NCBI GenBank assembly: GCA_023443345.1
Contig: JAEZUZ010000029.1
Span: 1-20,082, forward strand
Length of the DNA: 20,082 nt
Origin: Bacillota bacterium
Lineage (GTDB): Bacteria; Bacillota; Clostridia; Peptostreptococcales; Acidaminobacteraceae
Direction of reading: 5' to 3'
Shown here: piece after piece, positions 7,237-14,736 of the stretch
Layout: the number at the start of each line of letters is the position of its first letter
Numbering within the stretch: the first letter of the stretch is position 1
The notes under the pieces: generated by a model
Seen by the model: the letters and a program-made list of their open reading frames with translations, nothing else
What the model was told of the DNA's origin: nothing
The model's database searches: none
Made by a program: the position numbers and the translations under genes

Positions 7237-7749
7237 TTATTTTTTATTTAGACTTTTTCTTCTTTCACGACACGCTTTAAATTCTGAGTCCCACTCTTCA
7301 ATCCTCTTTAAATTGTTTTCATCTTCTAATTCAGCATTAGGGTATGTAATTATAAACTCACCCTTAAATTCTTCAGGTGCCAGCTCTCCTGTATCCTCAT
7401 TCCACGGCTCTATGCACTCTAAAAGAGAGCTCTTATATAGTTCCTTAGGATCCTTGACATAGGCTATACAGTCTATAATATCTATTGTTTCATCAACTAA
7501 TCTCTTATGGATTGTATATCCAAAATCCCTTTCTACCTGTTTTATAAATTCTTCTAATTTCTTTTTAAAGCCTTCTGTTATAGGTCTATCATATATATAA
7601 TTAAATAGAACTCTTTTATATTTCATCTCTGCATACATTACGTCTCTTCTTGTAAATCTATCAGGACGCACTATATCACGCAACTTATTAATTATATTCT
7701 CCAAAGTTACTTGTGCATTGATTCTTATTCTCTTTTCTTTTTCTAACAT
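7237..7749 (-). CDS. Unknown protein, probably from a phage head module
   Basis: A 170-residue soluble protein rich in charged residues, with no signal peptide or membrane segment. I do not recognise the family. The N-terminal half is helical and basic (KRIRINAQVTLENIINKLRD, RFTRRDVMYAEMKYKRVLF); the C-terminal half holds a conserved-looking WNEDTGELAPEEFKGEF stretch and an acidic-to-basic tail. Its ATG directly follows the TAA of the ADP-ribosyltransferase remnant with no gap, so the two were once translated as a pair. The position between a minor head protein end and a scaffold-like gene fits a phage structural module. The reading frame is intact. Confidence 0.5.
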   Translation of the reverse strand: MLEKEKRIRINAQVTLENIINKLRDIVRPDRFTRRDVMYAEMKYKRVLFNYIYDRPITEGFKKKLEEFIKQVERDFGYTIHKRLVDETIDIIDCIAYVKDPKELYKSSLLECIEPWNEDTGELAPEEFKGEFIITYPNAELEDENNLKRIEEWDSEFKACRERRKSLNKK

Positions 7750-8081
7750 TTATTCTTCCTTGTTTCTAAACATCTTACCATATACTGTAACTCCATCAAA
7801 TGAGCTTTCTTTATCTGATTCATATTTATCTAACTCAAAAACTGTGCCACCTTTATCAAGTAGAAATTCATCCTGTTTTTTATACTTTGATAACTCCTTA
7901 ACATATAGCCCCTTCATATCTTCACCAGCCTCTAAAACTAAAGTATAGGCTTTTTATCATCATATAGACTCCCTTTTCTATAGGTTGAAGTGCTTATAAA
8001 AGCATAATCTACATTATTTGAATTATTTATAAGTTGTTTAGCTATGTCTTCTAAAATTATATCTACATGTATTTTAATTTT
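7750..8081 (-). pseudogene. Frameshifted C-terminal remnant of a phage-type ADP-ribosyltransferase
   Basis: Two frames together give a coherent protein end. The first (8081-7941) reads DIILEDIAKQLINNSNNVDY, then AFISTSTYRKGS and DDKKPIL, and hits a stop. The second (7938-7750) continues VLEAGEDMKGLYVKELSKYK, QDEFLLDKGGTVFEL and ends NKEE. Joining them needs one base restored near 7940. The STS element and the QxE-type catalytic turn with EFLL..G are the hallmarks of the ADPRT exoenzyme fold that is fused to phage minor head (SPP1 gp7-like) proteins. The arginine-bearing N-terminal part is missing; the frame is cut off by a TAA at 8084-8082, at the junction with the small membrane protein gene. 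It is certainly not functional as it stands. Confidence 0.65.
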
Positions 8082-8344
8082 TTATTTATGACTTCCAAAA
8101 ATGCAACAATTTTTATTCCTATACTTGGAAGTCCATAAGGACTAAATATGAATCCAAGAACCAATCCCATTATTGCAGTTTTAGTATCTCCTTGAATAAA
8201 GGATGCCAATGCTCCAAATATGCAGAACAACATAACAATGTAGAGAAAGGCTGCTCCAACATTAAGCAGAAATTTCAGAAAAGCTATTAAGATGCTCAGC
8301 AATATACTTACCGGAAATAAAATTATTTTAAATATCCATAGCAT
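8063..8344 (-). CDS. Small membrane protein like the CD1845 family of conjugative elements
   Basis: A 93-residue protein with two long hydrophobic stretches (about 3-30 and 33-72) and a C-terminal part containing FSPYGLPSIGIKIVAFLE. That layout, with a hydrophobic hairpin followed by SPxGLP, resembles the CD1845-type membrane proteins encoded on Tn1549-like conjugative transposons; I judge this from memory of the pattern only. ATG at 8344 is preferred for AAGGAGAAAG just upstream over an in-frame start at 8389. It runs directly into the ADP-ribosyltransferase remnant, and the two overlap in different frames. It may be an accessory gene left from a lost conjugative element. Confidence 0.45.
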   Translation of the reverse strand: MLWIFKIILFPVSILLSILIAFLKFLLNVGAAFLYIVMLFCIFGALASFIQGDTKTAIMGLVLGFIFSPYGLPSIGIKIVAFLEVINKKLKYM

Positions 8345-8452
8345 AGTTCTTTCTCCTTTATTTATTAGTCTTATACCTTTTATTACCATAGTTATAAAAG
8401 CTGTATTTTAACATATTCTCTAATTGTTAATCCATTAAAACAATTATATAAC

Positions 8453-8485
8453 AAAAAAGACCTATATTATCAATAGGTCTTTTTT
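8453..8485 (-). terminator. Terminator of the ECF/ABC operon
   Basis: A perfect 13-bp stem (8453-8465 with 8473-8485) encloses the loop ATTATCA, with six T residues at each 3' end of the stem. It overlaps the stop codon of the last operon gene, isolates the five-gene operon from the mobile-element remnants and may work in both directions. Confidence 0.85.
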
Positions 8486-9848
8486 ACAATTCATAGACTT
8501 CATCTGCTACTTTATTTAAGAATTCTATATCATGAGAAACAACGAAAATTATCTTATCACTACTTTTATATTTTTTAATTAATTCCGATATTTTTATCAT
8601 GCTTGAATAGTCCATACCACTAGTAGGTTCATCAAAATATACTAACTTAGAGTCCTTGCATATAACAGATGCTATTGCAACTCTCTGCTTTTGCCCTCCA
8701 GACAAGCTCATTGGATGCCTTTGTTTAAACTCACCTATTTCTAAATCATTTAATATAGCTTCTGCTTTTTCTTTATCAAAATTCTTTACTCCTAGGCTTA
8801 GTTCTTTAATTATCTCATCTGTAAAAAGCTGATGATTTACATCTTGCATAACCAAGGAAGAAATTTTTAGTCTATCTTTTTTTGAAATCTTTTTATCTCT
8901 GAAATAAATTTCTTCTTTTGATTTTTTCTCAACTCCAATTAAACATCTTAGAAGCGTTGATTTTCCAACTCCATTTTCTCCTATTAAGCCATATATTTTG
9001 CCAAGACTAAAAGAAATATCTTTTAAACTTAAATATTTATCATCATCTAACTTATAGCTGATGTGTTTTATATGATATTGTCCATCTCCCTTTATAGGGG
9101 GAACTTCTAACTTAGTCAATAATTTATCTCTTAGTCCCATGTCATTCAATTCTTCTGTATCTAAATTTAGAAATTGACTTTGACTATAGGTTTCTTTAAT
9201 CTTTCCTCTTTCTATCAAAAAAACTCTATCAATTATATCCATCAAGTAATAAATCCTGTGCTCAGCTACAATTATGCTTATGCCCTTATCCTTAATTACT
9301 TTAAGCATATTTGCCAATACATCTATGCTTTTAATATCTAAATTTGAAGAAGGCTCATCCATGACAATAATCCTTGTTCCTGCTATATAGCAGGCAGCAA
9401 TGCATAAAATTTGCCTTTCTCCTCCTGAAAGTTTAAATATATCTCTATTAAGAAGATTTTTTATGGGGAAAATCTCAAGCATCTCATTCAATCGCTTGTC
9501 CATTTCTTCTCTTGTAAGCCCTATATTTTCCAAATAAAATAAAAGCTCTAATGTCGTATTAACATTAAAGAAATATGTCTTAGGATTTTGGAAAACAGTA
9601 GAGACCATCATCGATATTTGATGAAGTTCCATATCATTTATATTCTTATCATCGATAATTATTTCTCCACTTGTTCTTGCATTATCATATCTTAGAGCTA
9701 AGCCGTTAATAGAATTTATTAAAGATGATTTCCCGCTTCCACTTTTACCTGTAAAGAGTACACACTCTCCATCAGATATGGACAAAGATATATTTTCTAA
9801 GACTTTCTCCTGCCCATAGTCAAGACTTAGATCTTTAATTTCTACCAT
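8484..9848 (-). CDS. ECF transporter ATPase, two ATP-binding domains fused
   Basis: A 454-residue cytoplasmic ATPase made of two complete ABC domains in one chain, corresponding to the EcfA and EcfA' pair that powers energy-coupling factor importers. Domain 1: Walker A GKSGSGKSS (34-42), LSGGE (140-144), Walker B MDEPSSNLD (163-171), His197. Domain 2: Walker A GENGVGKST (290-298), LSGGQ (382-386), Walker B FDEPTSGMD (405-413), His439. Both sites look intact, including the catalytic Glu. It overlaps the T-component gene by seven bases and has GGAGG upstream of its ATG. It is the last gene of the operon. The dedicated S and T genes upstream make it a self-contained importer rather than the shared group II vitamin module. 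Confidence 0.88.
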   Translation of the reverse strand: MVEIKDLSLDYGQEKVLENISLSISDGECVLFTGKSGSGKSSLINSINGLALRYDNARTSGEIIIDDKNINDMELHQISMMVSTVFQNPKTYFFNVNTTLELLFYLENIGLTREEMDKRLNEMLEIFPIKNLLNRDIFKLSGGERQILCIAACYIAGTRIIVMDEPSSNLDIKSIDVLANMLKVIKDKGISIIVAEHRIYYLMDIIDRVFLIERGKIKETYSQSQFLNLDTEELNDMGLRDKLLTKLEVPPIKGDGQYHIKHISYKLDDDKYLSLKDISFSLGKIYGLIGENGVGKSTLLRCLIGVEKKSKEEIYFRDKKISKKDRLKISSLVMQDVNHQLFTDEIIKELSLGVKNFDKEKAEAILNDLEIGEFKQRHPMSLSGGQKQRVAIASVICKDSKLVYFDEPTSGMDYSSMIKISELIKKYKSSDKIIFVVSHDIEFLNKVADEVYEL

Positions 9849-10528
9849 GTTTGACCTCCAACAACAAGCCCGGCAACCATTAAGACATATATAAAATCTA
9901 TGGCCTGTATCTTTACAGGAGTATATCTAGTCTTAGCAATTGGATTTTCTATTGCTTTTGTTTCTGCAGCTTTTGCAATATCATCTGCAATATTAGAAGA
10001 TATAATAAGCAGAGGTACTGCAACATATTCAAGATATTTGATTGGATTTTTAAAATTTATACCTCTTATCTTCATCGCCATTTTTATATTTTTCTTCTCT
10101 TCTTTATATGAAGGAAAAAACCTAAACATAACTGCTATAGGTATTGATATATTCTTTGAAATTTTTAACTTATCCATCGAGGATATTATTGTACCTACAT
10201 CGGAAGTCTTTATCATAAGGTTAGCAGCAATAAATGGCAAAATAAACATTCTAATCACAATAGGTATACTCAAAAACATCTTAACTATAGGGTTTAATTC
10301 AGATAGCACCATAAAATTAGGCAAAGAGTAAAGTAGAGCACATAAAATTATCCATTTCAAAAGTGTTTTTTTGTATCCATTTAAATAAAATAAAATGAAA
10401 AAAATAGAAATGATTGCAAATTCAAAATAGATATTTATGCCATGCATAACTGTTAAGCCTGTTAATATTACAACTAAGATTTTACTAATGGGATTAGGAT
10501 TATAAATATTATTTAAAGAAGCAGGCAT
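9842..10528 (-). CDS. ECF transporter transmembrane (T) component, CbiQ/EcfT-like
   Basis: A 228-residue membrane protein with about five to six hydrophobic segments (for example 15-48, 56-72, 83-104, 165-182, 210-226). It has the EcfT layout, with two coupling helices between membrane segments: RGI in KMAMKIRGINF (about 150-158) matches the first Ala-Arg-Gly-type motif, whereas the second reads AAETKA (187-192) and has lost the usual Arg-Gly. The T component links the substrate-binding S protein to the ATPase. Start and stop junctions are tight: its ATG overlaps the S-gene TAA by one base (TAATG) and its end overlaps the ATPase gene by seven bases, so stoichiometric translation is likely. 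Confidence 0.85.
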   Translation of the reverse strand: MPASLNNIYNPNPISKILVVILTGLTVMHGINIYFEFAIISIFFILFYLNGYKKTLLKWIILCALLYSLPNFMVLSELNPIVKMFLSIPIVIRMFILPFIAANLMIKTSDVGTIISSMDKLKISKNISIPIAVMFRFFPSYKEEKKNIKMAMKIRGINFKNPIKYLEYVAVPLLIISSNIADDIAKAAETKAIENPIAKTRYTPVKIQAIDFIYVLMVAGLVVGGQTW

Positions 10529-11109
10529 TAAATAATACCTGCTTTTTTAAAGTGTTTTTTTAATAGAGATTTTCCTATATATGCCCCGATAATTCCCCCT
10601 ACAATTGCACCTAAAAATACTAAAGCCATGTGAGGGTACGTTATTAGTTTTTCTAAAGTTACTGCATAATCATCTCCCATTGTTCTACAATGCTCTAAAT
10701 ATCTTTCCTTCATTAAAAGCATTTGCATCAAGGAACTACAAATCCAAGTGCTAAATACTGCATAAGAAAGCATATTGTATTTAAAAGAATTATAATTGCC
10801 GGCCTTTCTAATTAATTCTGCTATTATCATTATGATTAAAGGCAAAACTATAATTATATAACTGTGTCCACCAACAAACATCACAAGCGGTGATATCATA
10901 CCAAATATAACTAATGCCCAAGGTTTTTGTACCTTTGCCATAAATAACATCACAACTGTTCCTGCAACTATAGCTAAAGCTGCTGGGTATACTAGGAATA
11001 GTATTGGGATCATGCCCATCATACCCACTGAAAACATCAAGATGAAATATATCACCCCGAAAACACCTATTGTAACTAAATCTTTTACCTTTAGTTTTTT
11101 ATTATTCAC
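10528..11109 (-). CDS. MptD-like putative ECF transporter S (substrate-binding) component
   Basis: A 193-residue membrane protein with about six hydrophobic segments, matching the size and layout of the MptD/Trep_Strep family of putative ECF S components. It opens with a short basic N-terminus (NNKKLKVKDLVTIGVFGVIY) and has glycine-rich membrane stretches (LGAIVGGIIGAYIG) and a basic C-terminus. S components bind the substrate in the membrane; for this family the ligand is not established to my knowledge. The start is GTG at 11109 with AGGAGG five bases upstream. The upstream ABC gene stop lies 9 bases away, so it is part of the same operon. The Fur-type operator upstream of the operon suggests an iron-related ligand, by inference. 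Confidence 0.8.
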   Translation of the reverse strand: MNNKKLKVKDLVTIGVFGVIYFILMFSVGMMGMIPILFLVYPAALAIVAGTVVMLFMAKVQKPWALVIFGMISPLVMFVGGHSYIIIVLPLIIMIIAELIRKAGNYNSFKYNMLSYAVFSTWICSSLMQMLLMKERYLEHCRTMGDDYAVTLEKLITYPHMALVFLGAIVGGIIGAYIGKSLLKKHFKKAGII

Positions 11110-11118
11110 TTTAACCTC

Positions 11119-12840
11119 CTAATAAATAAATTCTTCTGCCATTTTGGTTTTTTCTATTAAATTCTTATAGACTTTAGACTTTTGTAAAAGCTCTTCGTGT
11201 TTTCCTTGACTTTCAACTTTCCCATTTTCAAGTACTACTATCTTATCTGCATTCTCTATAGATTTCATTCTGTGTGAAATAATAATAACCGTCTTGTCTC
11301 TTATTAGTTTGTTTAAACTCTCCTGTATTTTCTTTTCATTCTCAACATCAAGACTTGCAGAAATCTCATCTAGTATTAAGATCGGAGCATTCTTTAGAAA
11401 AGCTCTGGCTATTGATAGTCTCTGCCTTTCTCCACCAGAAAGCTCAGCTCCATTTTCTCCTATACTAGTATTAAATCCATTTGGCAGTCTTTCTATAAAT
11501 TCTGTGCAATTTGCAAGCTCAGCTGCTCTTTTAACTTCATCATCACTTGCTGTCTGCCTTCCGATTCGTATGTTTTCCATTATACTTTGATTAAAAAGAA
11601 CGACATCTTGGAAAACAATGGATACTTTATCAAAAAGTGATGCTGTAGATACTTCTTTTATGTCCTTACCATCAATTAAAATTTGTCCCTTATCATAGTC
11701 ATAGAGCCTTGATATGAGTTTTAAGATAGTAGTTTTTCCGCAGCCACTTGCACCTACTAAGGCAGTAACTTCTGACTGTTTAGCTTTAAAAGTTACTCCA
11801 TTTAAAATTTTCGTATCTCTATTGTATGAAAACTCAACATCTCTTAAGTCAATATCAAAGTTTTTTAGCTCATGGTCTTTTCCCTCTTGTAGCTCTTGAT
11901 TTTGAATTTCTTTCAATCTTTCAATCTTTGGTGTCAAATAAAATATTTCAATCACTCCCTCTTTAGAGGCATCAAGGGCGTCTTTAATCTTAATAGCCGA
12001 TAACAAATATCCTATGAGATAGAGGATAGTTATCTCTTTATTTATTATCAAATTCACCCCTACAAGTATTACAACCCCAAGAGATACAAAGCTAAATATT
12101 GAAGAGAATAACATAATTAAAATATTTGTTCTTTCTGTCTTTATATGTACCTTTTCACTTTTATCCATCTCATCATATAGCTTTTCTTTCATTTCAGCTG
12201 ATAAGCCATATGCTTTAATCTCCATCTGCATTTCGACATTTTCCTGAAAAATTTCTGAATTTTTTCTTAGAATGTCATAATATATTTTCTGTTGTCTAAC
12301 TTGATATTTTTTAGATAGAGGTATGAATATAAAGCTTAAAAGAGATGGAATAATTACAGCTAAGCCCATCTTTACATTACCTGCTATCATTAGTAGAGAT
12401 ATCAGTGGAAAAAATAGTACCATCCCTCCTACTTTGGGAATTGAATTACTCATTGCATGTTCTATACCTTCAATATCAGCCATGATTGTCTGTGAAATAT
12501 CAGAAATATCATGTTTAGAAAAATATGACAAAGGTAATTTCGATAAATATTCTGCTGTATTAATCCTTAAATCTTTACTTTCTTGATAGGTCGTACTGTA
12601 CAATTTGTCATATTCAATTGAAAGTAAAATATACATAGCAACTAGAGTCAATATCGAAACTATTGTATAAAATACATTACTTCTATCGGTGTTTTCCAAG
12701 ACTTTTTGAGCAAAAATCATCAATATTATTGCAGGAAACATATTTATACAGTATACGAAAAACGAAGACAGAGTTGCTTTTGTCAAGTTGCTTGCTCCCT
12801 TATCTGTAAGGGCAAATCTTTTTTTATAAAACTTCTTCAT
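11119..12840 (-). CDS. ABC half transporter (membrane plus ATPase), second of a pair, YbtQ-like
   Basis: A 573-residue half transporter with an exporter-type (type IV fold) membrane domain (about 1-310) and a C-terminal ATPase: Walker A GASGCGKTT (363-371), Q-loop VFQDVVLF, LSGGE (467-471), Walker B LDEISASLD (490-498), His523. It must dimerise, most likely with the upstream half transporter. Pairs of this kind next to an AraC regulator include YbtP/YbtQ, which, despite their exporter fold, import iron-yersiniabactin; other pairs export peptides or drugs. ATG at 12840 is chosen because GGAGA lies upstream and it overlaps the preceding gene by only 17 bases; an ATG at 12858 is the alternative. 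Confidence 0.85.
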   Translation of the reverse strand: MKKFYKKRFALTDKGASNLTKATLSSFFVYCINMFPAIILMIFAQKVLENTDRSNVFYTIVSILTLVAMYILLSIEYDKLYSTTYQESKDLRINTAEYLSKLPLSYFSKHDISDISQTIMADIEGIEHAMSNSIPKVGGMVLFFPLISLLMIAGNVKMGLAVIIPSLLSFIFIPLSKKYQVRQQKIYYDILRKNSEIFQENVEMQMEIKAYGLSAEMKEKLYDEMDKSEKVHIKTERTNILIMLFSSIFSFVSLGVVILVGVNLIINKEITILYLIGYLLSAIKIKDALDASKEGVIEIFYLTPKIERLKEIQNQELQEGKDHELKNFDIDLRDVEFSYNRDTKILNGVTFKAKQSEVTALVGASGCGKTTILKLISRLYDYDKGQILIDGKDIKEVSTASLFDKVSIVFQDVVLFNQSIMENIRIGRQTASDDEVKRAAELANCTEFIERLPNGFNTSIGENGAELSGGERQRLSIARAFLKNAPILILDEISASLDVENEKKIQESLNKLIRDKTVIIISHRMKSIENADKIVVLENGKVESQGKHEELLQKSKVYKNLIEKTKMAEEFIY

Positions 12841-14578
12841 AACCAACTCTCCATTCATTAGCACTGTGATACATTTCTTGCAAATTCTTGTAGTTTGAAT
12901 CACTTAAAATTAATTCTTGATGACTTCCTCTTTCTATTATTTTTCCATTGTTCATCACAAGAATTTCGTCGACATCCTTAATTGTAGAAAGTCTATGAGC
13001 AATCATGATTACTGTCTTATCCTTCATAAGGTTCTTGAATGCTTTTTGCAATTCATATTCATTGTCAGGATCAATGGCAGCAGAAGCTTCATCCATTATA
13101 ATGATCTTAGAATCCTTTAAAATTGCCCTTGCAATTGCAATTCTCTGTTTTTCCCCTCCAGATAAATAAACTCCTTTTGAACCTATAATAGTATTTTCTC
13201 TTTCTGGAAATTTATCTAATATCAAATCACAACCAGCTAATTTCAAAGCTCTGATAACATCATCTTTTGTCGCTTTCTTATTTGCCAATGCAACATTGTC
13301 ATAGATACTCATCTTAAATAATTTAGAATCTTGAAAAACAAATGAGATAGCTTCAATTAGTATTTCTTCTCTATATTGATCTATTGATTGACCACCTATT
13401 TTTATACTTCCACTCTCAACATTGTAGAATCCCGATATAAGCTTTGCCACTGTAGATTTTCCTGATCCTGAAGACCCGACAAGTGCATAAGTGTGTCCTT
13501 CTTTTAATTTAAAAGACAAGTTTTCAATTACTGGCTTATCTCCATAGGCAAAACTTACATTGTCAAATTCTATATTGTAATTTTCAAAACTAGTTAAATT
13601 GCCATGTTCGAGTCTGTCTTTTTGCATATCATCATATAGTGTCTCTAAGGCATCTACTGCATAATTCCCTTGAAAAATATACATTGAATACCACATCATT
13701 TTCATAAGTGAAACAAACATGACCCCTGACAAAAACAAAATCATGATAAGTTCTAATAAAATCATCTTGTCACTTCCCAGACTTGCCATAAAATAGATAA
13801 TTGGAATAATTAATATGGCGATTAATCCGAAAAATAACCACTGATACAAGACATATGGTTTTTTACAAGACAGTGCATATTCATAGGCATATTTTGAATA
13901 ATCTTTTATCGCATTATAAAAACTTTTAAAAGACTCAACACTTACATCAAATATTTTTACAACCTGCATTCCCCTGACATATTCAACTGTCTCAGCACTT
14001 AGATTTGCTAGAGCTTCCTGATATATTTTCATAAATTTTTGCTCTCCCATCATTGCTCCTAAAATAATAGATCCAATTACGGTAAGGGAAAGTAAAGTAA
14101 TACCTACTCTTATACTTACTACAAAACCAAATCCAAGAATAAGAACTGGTGTTACTATTGCATGAGCACTATCTGGAATCATGTGTGCTACAACATTGTG
14201 AGTTTGTGCAGCATTGTCATCTATGATCTTTCTGATTTTCCCAGAAGGATTTAAATCAAAAAACCTAAAGCTTGCTTTCTCTAAGCCATCGATTCCTCTT
14301 TTTCTTAAATTAGTTTCAACTCTAAATCCCAATTTATGGGAAAATATTCCTGAAATAAAATAAAATATTGCCCCTGCTGTCAATATAAGGGCAGATTTTA
14401 TTGCCAGACTTTCTGCACCAGAGAAATCTTCATAGATTATTAACTTATCTAGAAATCTGTAGATATAGTAGTATCCACATACTGTTAGAAATGCAGATAT
14501 AGCAGAAAAAATAATGGCAAAAAAACAAAGATATTTTTTATCTTGTGCATATCCAAATATTTTTTTATAAATTTTCAT
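12824..14578 (-). CDS. ABC half transporter (membrane plus ATPase), first of a pair, YbtP-like
   Basis: A 584-residue half transporter and the first gene of the operon. The membrane domain (about 1-320) has six predicted segments with the exporter-type coupling stretch MQVVKIFDVSVESF. The ATPase has Walker A GSSGSGKST (368-376), Q-loop FVFQDSKLF, LSGGE (472-476), Walker B MDEASAAID (495-503) and His528. All catalytic residues are present in both partners, so the heterodimer should have two working sites. Its stop overlaps the next ATG. The ribosome binding site is AAGGA. Upstream lies a sigma-A promoter with a Fur-like dyad at the transcription start. The context favours import of an iron chelate, but export of a metallophore or peptide remains possible. 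Confidence 0.88.
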   Translation of the reverse strand: MKIYKKIFGYAQDKKYLCFFAIIFSAISAFLTVCGYYYIYRFLDKLIIYEDFSGAESLAIKSALILTAGAIFYFISGIFSHKLGFRVETNLRKRGIDGLEKASFRFFDLNPSGKIRKIIDDNAAQTHNVVAHMIPDSAHAIVTPVLILGFGFVVSIRVGITLLSLTVIGSIILGAMMGEQKFMKIYQEALANLSAETVEYVRGMQVVKIFDVSVESFKSFYNAIKDYSKYAYEYALSCKKPYVLYQWLFFGLIAILIIPIIYFMASLGSDKMILLELIMILFLSGVMFVSLMKMMWYSMYIFQGNYAVDALETLYDDMQKDRLEHGNLTSFENYNIEFDNVSFAYGDKPVIENLSFKLKEGHTYALVGSSGSGKSTVAKLISGFYNVESGSIKIGGQSIDQYREEILIEAISFVFQDSKLFKMSIYDNVALANKKATKDDVIRALKLAGCDLILDKFPERENTIIGSKGVYLSGGEKQRIAIARAILKDSKIIIMDEASAAIDPDNEYELQKAFKNLMKDKTVIMIAHRLSTIKDVDEILVMNNGKIIERGSHQELILSDSNYKNLQEMYHSANEWRVGYEEVL

Positions 14579-14626
14579 AAATAATACATCCTTTTTATTA
14601 CATATACGTTAATCTAAAAACGTAAT

Positions 14627-14641
14627 TGATAATATTTATCA
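14627..14641. promoter_or_regulatory. Fur-type operator (7-1-7 box)
   Basis: TGATAATATTTATCA matches the Bacillus Fur consensus TGATAATnATTATCA at 13 of 14 defined positions. Arms of 6 bp (TGATAA/TTATCA) are perfect. It sits just downstream of the operon -10 element and directly abuts the araC -35 element, so one bound repressor could block both promoters. PerR and Zur boxes are related sequences, so the exact metal is inferred. Confidence 0.7.
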
Positions 14642-14670
14642 TTGCACTTCCATTATACATAACCTATAAT
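14642..14670 (+). promoter_or_regulatory. Promoter of the AraC-family regulator gene
   Basis: TTGCAC (14642-14647) and TATAAT (14665-14670) are separated by exactly 17 bases on the plus strand. The -10 elements of this and the divergent operon promoter lie within 20 bases of each other, so the two promoters overlap and may compete. Confidence 0.7.
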
Positions 14671-14681
14671 TAGTAATACAA
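14652..14681 (-). promoter_or_regulatory. Promoter of the ABC/ECF operon
   Basis: On the minus strand TTGTAT (14681-14676) is separated by 18 bases from TATAAT (14657-14652), with TATG just before the -10 as an extended element. The start of transcription is expected near 14645, so the Fur-like dyad at 14627-14641 would cover roughly the first 20 transcribed bases. Confidence 0.7.
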
Positions 14682-14736
14682 TAGATTTAACTAAATAAGG
14701 CTAATCGGAATATTGTCTAAAAGGGATATGTGAATT

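Noticed and set aside
9900..10331. A 143-codon plus-strand open frame opposite the ECF T-component gene.
   Set aside because: It is the antisense shadow of a membrane protein gene; it has no ribosome binding site, and the minus-strand gene has clear family features and operon overlaps.
11294..11590. Plus-strand open frame opposite the second half-ABC transporter gene.
   Set aside because: Antisense of the conserved ATPase domain, with biased Ser/Leu-rich translation typical of shadows.
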